From positions 30,590,664-30,654,663 of the forward strand of contig CM025851.1 of assembly GCA_003952965.2 (NCBI GenBank): DNA of 64,000 nt, written 5' to 3'. The DNA comes from Morella rubra (Eukaryota; Streptophyta; Magnoliopsida; Fagales; Myricaceae). The notes under the pieces are model-generated. The model had not been told where the DNA came from. It saw nothing but the letters and a program-made list of their open reading frames with translations, and made no database searches. The position numbers were made by a program, and so were the translations under genes. Numbering within the stretch: position 1 is the stretch's first letter; every line of letters starts with the position of its first letter. Shown here in pieces: positions 23,490-35,530 of the stretch.

Positions 23490-25323
23490 TATATGTTGAG
23501 ATAAAACAAAATTATCAAGTTAGATAAAAGAGATATTATCAGTAGGATAAATTTAATCCATGCAGGATTTGCTCAGTTCCCACCAAGAGTTCTTCATGTC
23601 ATCAAATGTATGCTATGCATTTGAGCATAATTTATATTATGCTTATGATCTGAGTTAAAGCTCATTCCACTGTTAACCTATGAAACATCATAAGAAGAAG
23701 AAACAAGGCGCTCATCCTTTGGATAGCTTCTTTATTCGATTGTGGGGACTGGTATCTCTCCACTCTTTGTTGGCGTTCACAGGGGTTAGGGTAGTCTGTA
23801 TCCTGACCACATTTCTCTTGTCTCTCGGGGCAGCCAAAGGCCGATGCTACCCATGCACAAAAAATATCTTCACAATCCATATGTTTTGGGCCTTGTCTAA
23901 CACCTCTCCAAAACTGTTGGGGGCCTTTCGGATTAAGTATTTCAAGAAATCCCCAAGTTGCAAACCGTTGATTAATGCCATGACTTTGGTTTCGTTGGCC
24001 GCATGTGCTATAGTGATTGCCTCCTAGTTGAACCGCGTGATGTAACTGCGCAAGTTCTCTTTCGGTTCTTGCTTGATGCCGAACAACTATGAGGGTGGTC
24101 GCCTTATGTGTCTTCTGGATAAAAAATGCCTCATAAATAGGAAGCCAAGCTGCTCGAAGGTGTTAATTGATGCTGGAGGGAGGCTGAAGAAGTACTTTTG
24201 CTCTGGTCCTTTGAGGGTAAGGGAGAAAGCCCTGCATAAGATGACATCTGGGTTACATGTGCATGTGTAGTCGGAAGACCTCCAAATGATCACAAGGATC
24301 TTTTGAACCGTCAAAGATATCTATCATCTGGAATTGGAATCGAGGGGGGAGGGCATATGCCAACACTGCAGAGGTAAAGGGTGAGCTAGTGGAAGTGGTC
24401 GTTGGTGGACGGCCGCCTTTGGCGCTTTTGAATTGTTTCATCTGCTACAATAGGAGTCGTATTTTCACTGCTTGCAGATCCATCTGAATGCTTAGGGGAT
24501 TGGGCGTGTCTCTAGCCTAGCTTTCAGGGGGAGGATGGGAGCTGTCTAGGTTTGCCACTTGGACTTCTTCTTCATGAAGTGAAGGGGTTGGAGATGGGGT
24601 GTGTGGAGGGGCTACGACATCAAACTTCTGAATGATTGCCTCTATACGTTGGGCAAGGATCACCAGTATGGCCGATCCATCTGCATCTCGCTTAAGGTTC
24701 ATGGGGATGATAGGGATCTTGGGGTTCACATCTTCATGTTCTTGAATGGGAGTCATCACTGGAGAAAGGGGTGTTTCTAAGGGATCGGAGATGTAAAAGA
24801 AAGGCTTGATTAGGGAAAAAACTTTCCCATAGACGAAGCCAAATAATAATGCCAAAAAATCATCAGGAAGAATAACCGATCAAAGATTTGGATCTGTAAG
24901 CAACTAGAGAAAATGTGACACCAAGGAAGAGTCTCCGATGCGTAAGTTAGGAAGAGATCTTTAAGAGATTTAAAGGATTCTAATAGTATTAAAGAGGTTA
25001 AGGAGATTAGAGTAGTATATTAGAGTTAAAGAAATGAAGGGGGGACCTAGTATTTATAGGTTGAGGAGGGAGTTTCATTCTCGCTTGATCTCAAACTAAT
25101 ATCTCCCCCTCACCTTTTTTAGGCGATGGGGAGTTTTACCCTGGTCGGGCGGTCTTGCTTACCGACCATTATTGGACTAGGCGGGCCGAGCAAGTATCTT
25201 TGAATGAGATAAGCCTTGTCGGGCCTTGGTCATATTCGTGGCCCATAGGGCTTTATTTGGTTGCTTAGTCATCCAATTGAGCCTTACCTACCGTTTGGAC
25301 CAAGTACACATTTGAATTTATCA
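23490..25323 (-). mobile_element. Gypsy (Tat/Ogre-like) fossil: LTR part and gag
   Basis: On the minus strand, an LTR-like part (25323 down to about 24880) starts TGATAAAT and has a TATA-like 'cctataaatac' near 25050. It is followed by gag-type protein sequence: a spacer rich in Pro (24855-24517), then FTSAVLAYALPPRFQ with DIFDGSKDPCDHLEVFRLHM (24441-24253), and GPEQKYFFSLPPASI with FEQLGFLFMRHF (24314-24087). This is the gag core of Gypsy elements. It continues in degraded form to about 23660. Broken, with no pol attached. Confidence 0.75.
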
Positions 25324-25632
25324 CCAAGCATTACAGACCTAATAATCCTCCTATTCAATCACTTTAACTATTTCTGAACATCTCAAGTCGAATTCTAGCA
25401 AGACTGTGAGACGTGATAAAAACAGAAAAACAGGAAAAACTCGTTCAAGCGTCCTGCTTTCTAATGATAAAACAGAAAACCCCGGTACTGCAATACAAAA
25501 ATACCTGTCTTAAAATGAGATACGTGTATAGAAGATTCATAATGACCATATTCACCATATATTTTACCTTCTCATATTGAGTTTTTATGACGGCCACCAG
25601 AAATTCTGTTGAAACAACTTTCAAAATTATTA
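25324..25632. other. Receptor-kinase locus 3' flank, continued
   Basis: Similar to 8340-8560 downstream of the 7.6-kb kinase fragment. No gene. It continues at 26653 after a MITE and a solo LTR. Confidence 0.5.
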
Positions 25633-26249
25633 GGGAAAATTACACAGACCTCACTGGGTTTTAGCCCTATATCAAAAGCCTCATTAGGTTTTAAAAAAAA
25701 TCTCAAAGCCCACTAGGTTTCTCATTTTAGTATGAAAACTAACTCAAACCAACTTCGTTACTGGAGATAACGGAGCCCAGTTCGCTTAAGTTAAATGTCA
25801 GGGCTAAAACCAATCGCTGGCTGCCACGTGTTTAAAATTCCTTGTGTGCTCCATTCAGTCTCTCGTTCTGCCATTGCTAAATGTATGGGCTAAAATTAAT
25901 CACTAGCTGCCACGTGTTTAAAATTCTTTGTCTGCTCCATTGGGTTTCCTGTCTGTCACGATGCATGCCATGTCAAAGTTAGTTTTTGTATCGCATGGCA
26001 TACGACATGACAGGCGAGAGACCGAATGGAGCAGACAAGAAATTTTAAATATGTGGCAGCCAGCGATTGGTTTTAGCCCTGGCATTTAACTTAAGTGGAC
26101 TAGGCTCTGTTATCTCCAGTAATGAAGTTGGTTTAAGTTAGTTTTCATACTAAAATAAAGAAACCTAGTGGGCTTTGAGATTTTTTTTGAAAACCCAGTA
26201 AGACTTTTGATATTGAGCTAAAACCTAGTGTGTTCCATGTAATTTTCCC
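25633..26249. mobile_element. MULE-type foldback MITE, family 2 (copy 1)
   Basis: It starts GGGAAAATTACA and ends TGTAATTTTCCC, 617 bp, with arms that are inverted copies over about 200 bp (for example 'ctcaaagcccactagg' against 'cctagtgggctttgag'). Flanking sequences share 7 of 9 bases (AAATTATTA and TTATTATTA). The same family is at 55412-56026. Confidence 0.85.
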
Positions 26250-26260
26250 TTATTATTATA

Positions 26261-26647
26261 TGATGGGACATAATATGACCAGCCTAGACAAGAGGGCCCA
26301 TCTATAGTCCTGCCCAAGGCCTCAAGTGCGTTTAGGGCCCCCAACCCGCACAAATATGAATTAATTCCCCCTATCTTCTCTCCTAGCTACCCAAGAAGCT
26401 CTAGAACTTCCGATAGGATTAGGAGTCCTAACACCCAGTATTAGACCCCTTTTAGGACTATGGCACCCCCTATCCTATATAATACAGGTATCCCCATTAT
26501 ATTTTGTTAAGCTTAATTGATTCTCTAGACTAAAACATTTCTCAAGATCTAACTTTGGCATTGGGGACTCCACATCTGATGCTATCTCTTTTTCTTACTC
26601 CTTACAGGTCTAATCGGCTTCGGCTCTTGGTGATTTTGGCATCATCA
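26261..26647 (+). mobile_element. Short solo LTR (387 bp)
   Basis: It runs TGATGGGACATAA ... GGCATCATCA, flanked by TTATA at 26256-26260 and 26648-26652. It contains 'ctatataatacagg' as a possible TATA box and 'tttggcattggggactcc', a sequence common near the 3' end of Gypsy LTRs. Lies directly beside the MITE, in the duplicated receptor-kinase flank. Confidence 0.75.
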
Positions 26648-26740
26648 TTATATATATGTAAGATTCGAAATAATTATTTTTGTAATAATAAGAAATGCTT
26701 TAAAAAAAAGAGTTTAAAATGAAAAGGTAGTTGTATGTAT

Positions 26741-27530
26741 CTGATGAGGTAAAAAAAAGATAGACAAAGAGAGAATTTAAGAACACAACTCACAACGAGA
26801 AATGGAGGATAAAAGGGAGCAAAGCTTAACCAAATTTTGATTTCAAAGAGTGAATGTATTTTTTGTATTGCCTCCTTCATCGCCCACCAAATATTTATAC
26901 TACTCCTTACATTAATTGTGCTACATACTTCAAAGAGTTACATTAATTGCGTTACATCTTTCCAAGAGTGATAATACAACTTCCCACAAGTCTAGGCACA
27001 ACTTACTAGTCAAAACTTAACTTATTAGAAGTCTAGGTAAAAGGAAAACATTAAAATGCTTTTGAAATACTAAAAAATTTTGATTCTCCAAGCTTCAACT
27101 TCCCAATACTATGAATCTTCAAAAGCTCAATTCTCTATGCATTAGTTGTCACATTCATTGGCATTACATCATCCTCCCCCGATGAGAAAGAACTCGCCCA
27201 CGAGCTATCTTCAACCTCTCCAAGATATGATGATGAATCTTGAACATTGAAGGTAAGATGAGTGTTGATATGTGAAGGAAGCTCAAGCTTTTAGGCATTG
27301 TCATTAATCTTCTTCAAAATTTGGCAAGGACCAATCTTCTTCTCCTTTAGCTTATTGTAAGTGCCAGAAGGAAATCTTTCCTTCTTTAAGAAGACAAGAA
27401 GACTCACACAAGATCACCTTTATTGAAAATTTTGGCATGACAATGTGCATTTGCCGCTTGCTTATACTTTGCATTGCTTTCCTCAAGCTTCTTCCTTAAA
27501 GAATAGAGAAGTTTCCAAATTAAGAAAAAA
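26741..27530 (-). mobile_element. Gypsy fossil: integrase C-terminus and 3' LTR
   Basis: On the minus strand, 27530-27180 encodes the end of a Gypsy integrase: a YKQAANAHCHAKIF block, then [20 protein letters not shown] and ELPSHIN (family pattern FPxGTYNKLxxxKIGPxxIL). The run 'cgggggaggatga' near 27170-27185 looks like a polypurine tract. It leads into an LTR that extends down to about 26741, with a TATA-like 'agtataaatatt' near 26890-26903. Broken; the remaining pol is absent. Confidence 0.75.
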
Positions 27531-27544
27531 AGCTACAAAGGGCT

Positions 27545-27780
27545 GAGTTGTAATAGGCTTAGTTGGACAACTGGATTTGGGTTGGGCCAAGTAGTTAGAT
27601 GGTTAGCTGGGCTCAATTAGTTTTTAGTCTCGTTGATGAGCTCAACTAGTTGTTAATTAGTTTCCGATTGTATAAATAGTCGAATAGTTAATGAATAAAT
27701 AATCCAAGGTTTTACAATCAAAAGCAACTCATTGCTTGGAGAGTGGCTATCTCAAATCAACCAATCCTATTACACTTTAT
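27545..27780 (+). mobile_element. Short LTR-like segment with TATA box
   Basis: It begins near TGTAATAGG and ends CCTATTACA (27774), with 'ttgtataaatag' at 27668-27679. It resembles the LTR of a small (TRIM-like) element, but no target duplication or second LTR is seen. Confidence 0.3.
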
Positions 27781-29558
27781 AATTCTTGGGTTTACAAAAG
27801 TAATCGTAACATATCGCATGGGTCAAATGACGTCGGTTTGACATCAAATGTGGAGAGCTTGTTCGGAACAAAGCCAAGAGCATGTGGTCAAAATTTCAGG
27901 TCGCGAGAGATATTGGCTTTTGAAAATCAGGATAAAATAGGGTTTTTAATGAAAACGGGTTATTTTGAGGAAATTCGTCTAAGGCCTTGTTTTCATGTTA
28001 CAGCTGACTTAGATACTTTTAAACCTTTGGAACTTCGTTCACTATGGGATTGTAAGCTAGGCCCAAGATTGTGTCCTTATTGGACTTAGAACGATTTAAT
28101 TATAAGTTTCTTATTTAGAGATTTTAAGTTGTTGGACTTGCCTTTGCTAAGCTTAAACGTTGTATACTTGCAAACTTGATCAGAAGCTTTCCACGTCTTG
28201 TGAACATGTGTTTGTAAATGATCGATATGATGTGTATCGAGCAAAGCATGTATATGTTAAGTGAATTTTGGTGAAAAATATGAGCATATGTGCATTGATT
28301 GTTATAAGAGCATAATTTCATGAGTATAAAGTGAATAAGTGATGATGAATGTGATGGTACTGCTCGATGTGGAGGCATTGCAACCACCACTACCGGGTAG
28401 TGGGTAGCCTCCTTAGGCAGAAGGCAGTGGATAGCCTTTGCCTAGTGACTTTTTGGTGCAAAGAATAGCACAAGACTATCCCGATGGAAGGGGAATGGGA
28501 TGCACAACCTTGTCACTTGGGGGTGAAATAGTGGACATCAGAGCTTGAAGGAAAGATACATGGTTAATGCATCTCATTTATTCATTATTCTTCAGAAATG
28601 ACTACAGCGTCTTATTATATGATATTACCTGTTATCTGTTGTTTTTCATAACTGTTTTCAAATTATAAACAACGTTTCTTAAACATTAACCATTTTCTGA
28701 AATTGGTAAGTATTGTATCTCCCTACTGTTAGTTATCTGCCTTTACTGCTTCTGATCATATGCTCACTTCTCACCCTATTGAGTCCTTAAGACTCACCCC
28801 ACCTTCCTATCCATATTTGTATATTTTTGTTAAGACAAAAGAGGGTGATGTTCGAGTCGTACTTGTCCCAAGAGCTTCCTACCCACATCCTGATCGTCCA
28901 CATACAAGTCTGGGTGACAGGCAACTTAGAGGTCATCGTGGAGCGCCTACCCTAACTGATTCTGAAGGACCCTCCCTCGAACGCTCCCACTATCCCGTAT
29001 TCGTTGGCACAGAGCCTGTCACCTATGGACTAGCCCCTTAAGCCTCAACTTGATTGACCTCACCCTAACCGATGACGAGATTAGTTTCTCCCTGTTATTT
29101 ACTTAGTTTTTGTTTAATGTTCTGTACATAGATTTCCTGAACAATAGGGTTAGAGATCAAGTGAACCTCTTAATAGATTCACAAATTTTGAACAATTAGT
29201 CGCCTGATTTTGTAAGGGTTGTAGGATCCTCCCTCATCGCTAAGCCCCTGCCTTTTTATTTAGAACTACAAATCTATTTGCAGTTTCCTGTTTAAAATTT
29301 CTTGCCTTTATAATATCTAATGTTTGTTTAATCTACAATTAATAATTGTCATTCGTATATGTATAAGCGTATAATCGTTCTTAAAGTATTTATAAATTTT
29401 TCGCTTTGCCTTGACCAATTTCTTATATAGTATTCATAAGGAGCCCTACAATCTTAAGGCTTAGAAAGAACATGTTGTAATATCGTCATTTATAGCAACT
29501 CTATTACTATAATGAGAGCTTAGAGACTAATACAGGCATGGGACGTGACGCTGTTACA
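27781..29558 (+). mobile_element. Tekay-like Gypsy LTR (family T2)
   Basis: About 1.78 kb ending GACGTGACGCTGTTACA. It shares the LTR hairpin (28780-28796) and the small-frame core with the other long LTRs. Nucleotide similarity to T1 and T3 is not obvious, so it is treated as a separate family. The left end and target duplication are not resolved. No gag-pol is attached. Confidence 0.5.
28872..28952 (+). CDS. LTR small-ORF core (family T2), remnant
   Basis: This stretch reads ELPTHILIVHIQ then VWVTGNLEVIVERLP. It aligns with MWVSDFLEVLVE at 41.6-41.8 kb and VYVTRDLDVLIE at 23.1 kb. An acidic, SUMO-interacting-motif-like string (NLIDLTLTDDEI) is readable nearby at 29047-29082. It is part of a retroelement fossil and is described as a remnant only. 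Confidence 0.45.
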
Positions 29559-30011
29559 TTTAGTAGTGGGGGTCTACATGAGCCAAAAAGAACTAAAGTT
29601 GCTTGATCGACCGGTAAGCTAAACAAAGGGAATTATCAAAAGAATCAGGACTAAAGTCAAGGATTAGGAATGACACTGTAGGGAACATGGATGGGGACCT
29701 CCTACAGGTCTGTGAGCAAAGGGGAATCCTGCCTTCCTTGATAGGGGATACATAACCCCAAGCATCTCTAAATGCTTTAATTTTCCTTGATCGCTCCTAG
29801 TGCATATCGATGGGAACCAACCTGGCCTTCAAAGAGTTGAGTCTCTCTAAGATGTCACTGCTAACTTTTTATCTCTTCCTTAGCATTTTTAGCATGCATT
29901 CAATGTAAATGGCATAAGGGCAACCCAAGCGACTAGTTCGTGTGGTCATTTTGTCCCCAACAGGGAAAGCACCCTCTTCTCCAAAGGAGCGTTCAACCCC
30001 CTCTAAGTATA
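29559..30011. mobile_element. Gypsy internal remnant, unresolved
   Basis: No reliable protein match. Position and style suggest non-coding retroelement sequence continuous with 32286-32442, into which the T1 LTR copy 2 inserted. Confidence 0.3.
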
Positions 30012-32280
30012 TGTAATAGCCCGGACCGTTAAGACCTCAAGTGTTGTCTTATAGTAATGGACACCGCTATTAAAGCTAAGATTACGACCTATGGGAGGAT
30101 CAACAAAGTAACAAGATATTAAGCAAAACAAAAGAAGAACCTTTTATTAATACTTTAATATTACAAAAGAGAACCAACTTCTTATAATGTACATACTAAA
30201 GTACAAAAAAGAAAACTACAACGGAAAAACTAAGAAAACATAAAACCAAAGATCTCTAATCTTTTTCATCTGAGTAGCTCCGGTCTGAGATGTTGATATT
30301 GTTATCAGAGTATGGGGTAATCCACCTATGGCCTCGCCCTTCTATCAGAACATCTAAGTCACGGGTGACATAGACACAAAAAGTTAATTTTAGAATAATG
30401 CTAGCATGTTTAATGGCCTTGGTGAATTCACTTAGATAAACCTCAGACATTTGCTAAAAGAATTTAACAAACAATGGTGAGTCCAAATGACTCAGTAAAG
30501 CCAAAGGTTAGTAAAATAGATAGCAGATATAAAAGAAGATATTGAAGAAACTCGTTCATCCACAATAATCTCAAAACAGAAGAGGAAAATAAATGAAAAA
30601 GACTCGATTCTTTAATAATATGATCTTTCAATTTGTAACCACCACTTCTCTCACGCCCAGAGTGAATCACCGGGTCAGAGTGATCTAGTAACCTCCGTGT
30701 TTTGAGGCATTCCTCCCAAAGTGCAATACAGTATCCTCATAGAGGATCTTTCCGCATACGACGGAACAACTAGGATGCCACAAGAATTGGAACACACCTT
30801 CTTATGCACAGTACTTTCACGTCTTCACAATATACGTTAAATATGTATGTCTCATGTCAACACCCATACATATCATTCATGATATACAACACCTTAACTA
30901 CACTTGAACCTCAACCACATCCCTTTCCAAAGTACAAGATTAAGTATGCATGTCTCATGTCAACGCCCATACATCTCATTCATGATATGCAACACCTTAA
31001 CCCTTCCTTTGGAAAGCATAGACACATGATAAAACATTATTCGAAAGAAAGTGTTATGAAGGAAAAAATAACACCTTGATTTCTCGGTTAAAAACTGGCT
31101 TAATCACCACGTAGAAAACATCAATTTTGACATCAAGAGTTTTGAAATCACAAGGAAATGTTCAAAAGAATATGTTCAAGGTTTGAAAAATATCTTTTGG
31201 GAAATTTTTTGAAAAGAAATGGATCAAAGTTGAAAAACAACTTGAAAACGAATCGAACTTTGAAAATGATACTTTTTTAAAAAGACGAGCTTGTTCTTCA
31301 TTAAGAACATGAAGAACACTATGTATATAAAAAACGCTAATAACATCAAGAGATGCTAGAATAAGAAATACAAGAGATTCACAAAAATCATCTTGAAAAC
31401 TTTTGAATCGAAATCAAAGATAACCAACTAAACTTTACCTCTAATCAAGCTTGGATCTTCACTAAACTTCACTAAGCATTTCTTCCTTCTTCCTCTTACT
31501 TCACTTCACTTCTAATCTCAAGTAAAACTCACAATTATCAAATGAGCTGGTGTAAGTTCTAATGGCCGGACCCCCTATATATAGGCAAACTCAACTTGCA
31601 GCATTCCGACAAGTGTTTGACTAGCTCCGATGACTCAAAAGGCTACTTCGACCTTGACACCCGACCCCAAGTTGCTGTTGAGCATGCCTATGGCCGAAAT
31701 TCTCCCTATAGCTTGGTGAGTCGCCGCCTAGGTCCACCGGTTGTCGACACCTAGAGCTACCTAGGTTATAGCCTTTTTGGTATGCTTTCTAGCTTGATTC
31801 ATCATGCTTCTAGCTTTGATTTCGTGCTTCCTAGCCATCATAGGTGTCACTCTCTAGGGCAGCCAAAATTTTCATTCTTAATGGCTAAGTCTTGCTAATT
31901 GCTTCACTAATCCACCGATGATCGCTAAACAACCTACTTGCTTCCACTAATCAACCTACTTGCTTGAAAAATAAAAGTCTCCAAATTTGAACCATAAACT
32001 CGTGGATAATCTCCCAACATATTAAAAGAATAAAAATCATGTGGTTCAGTTTTTGAGACAAAAACGTCATACTAGCTTAAAAAATTAAATTGATCCAATA
32101 CGTGCTCCTCAACATCCTGAACAACAACCTGTTACATGCAAACTCCAATCTCACTAATCATGTTCTAATCAAGGTTTTGAACTTAGTATATCAAGTACTA
32201 ATTAATCTCTCTTAGTCACTAAATACCCCCTAATGGAAAACAAACAATATCATGTTATGCTAAAAGCTCGGGGTATGACA
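30012..32280 (-). mobile_element. Solo Tekay-like LTR (family T1, copy 2)
   Basis: On the minus strand it runs TGTCATACCCCGAG ... GGTCCGGGCTATTACA. The 5-bp duplication GTATA is at 30007-30011 and 32281-32285. At 2269 bp it is uninterrupted and the best complete example of this LTR in the window. It contains the hairpin (30478-30494) and the small frame (30256-30450). Confidence 0.9.
30256..30450 (-). CDS. LTR-borne small ORF, 64 aa (T1 copy 2)
   Basis: Same length as the frame at 23049-23243 and clearly homologous: MSEVYLSEFTKAI, CVYVTRDLDVLIEGRGHRWI, then an acidic end (INISD ... SDEKD). It starts after 'ttcttttagcaa', again like a 3' splice site. Differences from copy 1 are concentrated between the start and the core and in the tail. 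Function unknown. An open frame of equal length in two diverged solo LTRs argues for some past selection, but two copies are too few to test this. Confidence 0.5.
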   Translation of the reverse strand: MSEVYLSEFTKAIKHASIILKLTFCVYVTRDLDVLIEGRGHRWITPYSDNNINISDRSYSDEKD

Positions 32281-32442
32281 GTATAAGACATCTGGATTCT
32301 CACTTTCCAAAACAGTTATTATGAACCTTTTTACTGAAAGGTCCTATTCATCTCGGAGGGAAAGTTCATCCACGCATACACATCTCAGTACCGGGAGCAA
32401 GCTAGCAATATCACAGCACCTCCTGTAGATCTTCATTAGTCT

Positions 32443-33720
32443 AAAGAAGTCATCAACACCGTTCTTCCGCACCACTTTTGAGAAAATTTCCACTAATAAC
32501 TAAGTATGGAGACTCATCAAAGGAAAGGCAGGCCCTTCTGTTTTACTCCTTTTTGCTTTCTTCTTGCTTCTCGGCATGGTTAGGCAGAAAGGAAAAGGCA
32601 CATTGGCTAGAGATGAAAGACAAAGAAAGGAGTCAATTACACAAGCTCGATTACAAAAGAAAACCTTTTGACAAGGCCTACTTAAGGAGTAAAATCTCTA
32701 GCACCAGAAATGCAATAAGTTGTCCCATTGCCAAAGATTTAAGTGATGTCAAAAAAACAAATCATCAAAAATCATCATCATCATCAACTGTAGAATGAGC
32801 TCAAAGATAGCTTCCCCAACAAGATTGCTCCGAAAAGTACGCTTGGGTGGGACCACCTGGGAGTCCAATGACATTCTTCCAACCGTCAAGTCTGCCTAGA
32901 AGAATGGGGGGCTACTGATAAAGGAGAAATAATTGGACCATGGTATATCAATTTGTTCCAAGCCCAATAGGGGAACTTACTAGGGAATGTTGAGGCCCTA
33001 GTCCCTTAGAAGAAAACATCCCCTACTGGACCCTCCCTTCGGAGATCAAACTCCTTGAATGAATGGTATAAGGCCCAATCAGCCCACTTGTTATGGGCCG
33101 TTAAGAGAAATGGCTCAATGAGTAATGGTTATCCCTGTGGCCACTAGGTGGCGCTAGTTGCTAGGCTAACCTCTCTTTCAAATATTAGACGGGTTGGACA
33201 GGCTAAAATAGGATGTCCCATCAAGAGGAAGAAAAGCCTCATCTACCACTCCTTGGTAAATATGGATGAGGATCTGGCCAAAAGTAGGTAAGCCTCAAAG
33301 TGTAGATAATGAATAGAGAAGAAAAAGAAAACTAACTTGTACGTCGGAGACTGACCTCAAGGGAAGCTCCCTCTTCACTACTCAATTCCTTGTAGGTACG
33401 GGACCTCATTCAAGCCCGGCTCAGCTTTGGCCCGAATCCCAGTCCAAGGTAGTCTAGTTAACATATTGTGTGGTAGGGTGGACTTTTTTAGCTCAAACAT
33501 CTTCTACAAAAAAAAAATCAACGAATCATCAATAGCTCGATTTAGCACATGCAAATGGGCAAAGGGGCCTTATTGTCATTTTTAATGTTGGGTAGTTGAT
33601 TGAGCTACAATATTGCATACTTAGTACATCTAAAACTAATATAATATTTTTTTTAATATTTTTAATATTATTTTTAGATGGAAAAATGGTCGAAAGCTAT
33701 AAATCTATGTTGTGCATTTA
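32443..33720 (+). repeat. 1.28-kb direct repeat R, copy 1 (Gypsy 3' end and LTR)
   Basis: Nearly identical to 34210-35486. I see only three differences: a block near 32775-32785, one base near 33405, and a 1-bp indel near 33670. R carries Gypsy-type 3' internal sequence, a polypurine tract 'atgggggg' at 32904-32911 and an LTR start TGATAAAGGAG at 32916. The frame at 32478-32798 is present in both copies but matches nothing I know. Confidence 0.85.
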
Positions 33721-34209
33721 GTTGTATCAACTGAACAACATGTTGTTAGTTATGCCAAATCAATCCAATCTCCTAATCAGTCAATGATTTGAATCAAAAG
33801 TATGACTTTTCGGATCACTCTCAAGTACTAATTAATCTCTCTCACTTAAGTAAGTACCCCCTAATGTACTATCACAAACGATATCATAGTAACAATACTG
33901 TCATTTGGTGATGATGTATTTATAAAGCCTTGTGCGGGGTATGACAGTATATAGACTCATCTGGAAAAGTGTTTTCACTCAACTTTCCAACCATGAAGGA
34001 CTTAAGTTATTATGAAGCTCCTAATTGTTAGCTGAAAGGTCCTATTCATTCTACGGAAAAAGAGGAAAGATTTTCTAAAGATCCACGCATACACATAGCT
34101 CAAAAGTTCATTTACACGGGAGCAAGAACTAGATTCATCATATCACAGCACCTGGCCTTAAGTATTGATCATTTGCAATAACAGTAGAATCGGTAGAAAT
34201 TTAGTTCGC
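33721..34209. other. Mosaic spacer between R copies, probable assembly artefact
   Basis: This 489-bp stretch is an ordered patchwork of short pieces from the sequence left of R (32144-32442) and the sequence right of R (35487-36911). Examples are 'caagtactaattaatctctc' and 'ctgaaaggtcctattcat' from the left, and 'agtatgacttttcggatc' and 'cagtagaatcggtagaaatt' from the right. Pieces from both sources keep their original order. Confidence 0.8.
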
Positions 34210-35486
34210 AAAGAAGTCATCAACACCGTTCTTCCGCACCACTTTTGAGAAAATTTCCACTAATAACTAAGTATGGAGACTCATCAAAGGAAAGGCAGGC
34301 CCTTCTGTTTTACTCCTTTTTGCTTTCTTCTTGCTTCTCGGCATGGTTAGGCAGAAAGGAAAAGGCACATTGGCTAGAGATGAAAGACAAAGAAAGGAGT
34401 CAATTACACAAGCTCGATTACAAAAGAAAACCTTTTGACAAGGCCTACTTAAGGAGTAAAATCTCTAGCACCAGAAATGCAATAAGTTGTCCCATTGCCA
34501 AAGATTTAAGTGATGTCAAAAAAACAAATCATCAAAAATCATGGATACGATCAACTGTAGAATGAGCTCAAAGATAGCTTCCCCAACAAGATTGCTCCGA
34601 AAAGTACGCTTGGGTGGGACCACCTGGGAGTCCAATGACATTCTTCCAACCGTCAAGTCTGCCTAGAAGAATGGGGGGCTACTGATAAAGGAGAAATAAT
34701 TGGACCATGGTATATCAATTTGTTCCAAGCCCAATAGGGGAACTTACTAGGGAATGTTGAGGCCCTAGTCCCTTAGAAGAAAACATCCCCTACTGGACCC
34801 TCCCTTCGGAGATCAAACTCCTTGAATGAATGGTATAAGGCCCAATCAGCCCACTTGTTATGGGCCGTTAAGAGAAATGGCTCAATGAGTAATGGTTATC
34901 CCTGTGGCCACTAGGTGGCGCTAGTTGCTAGGCTAACCTCTCTTTCAAATATTAGACGGGTTGGACAGGCTAAAATAGGATGTCCCATCAAGAGGAAGAA
35001 AAGCCTCATCTACCACTCCTTGGTAAATATGGATGAGGATCTGGCCAAAAGTAGGTAAGCCTCAAAGTGTAGATAATGAATAGAGAAGAAAAAGAAAACT
35101 AACTTGTACGTCGGAGACTGACCTCAAGGGAAGCTCCCTCTTCACTGCTCAATTCCTTGTAGGTACGGGACCTCATTCAAGCCCGGCTCAGCTTTGGCCC
35201 GAATCCCAGTCCAAGGTAGTCTAGTTAACATATTGTGTGGTAGGGTGGACTTTTTTAGCTCAAACATCTTCTACAAAAAAAAAATCAACGAATCATCAAT
35301 AGCTCGATTTAGCACATGCAAATGGGCAAAGGGGCCTTATTGTCATTTTTAATGTTGGGTAGTTGATTGAGCTACAATATTGCATACTTAGTACATCTAA
35401 AACTAATATAATATTTTTTTTAATATTTTTAAATTATTTTTAGATGGAAAAATGGTCGAAAGCTATAAATCTATGTTGTGCATTTA
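34210..35486 (+). repeat. 1.28-kb direct repeat R, copy 2
   Basis: Second copy of R, 1767 bp downstream of the first. It joins seamlessly to the sequence on its right. The corresponding LTR start is at about 34683. Confidence 0.85.
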
Positions 35487-35530
35487 ATTGTTGAATTTAT
35501 ATGACTTTAGATTTAATTTATTGTACATGT

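Noticed and set aside
25633-26249. Palindromic MITE as a microRNA precursor
   Set aside because: Long arms and a second copy with a 9-bp target duplication show a transposon. A small-RNA role cannot be judged from sequence.
32478-32798. 106-codon frame present twice (also 34245-34565) as a conserved gene
   Set aside because: The two copies are identical because the whole 1.28-kb block is repeated, probably an assembly artefact. No domain is recognised.
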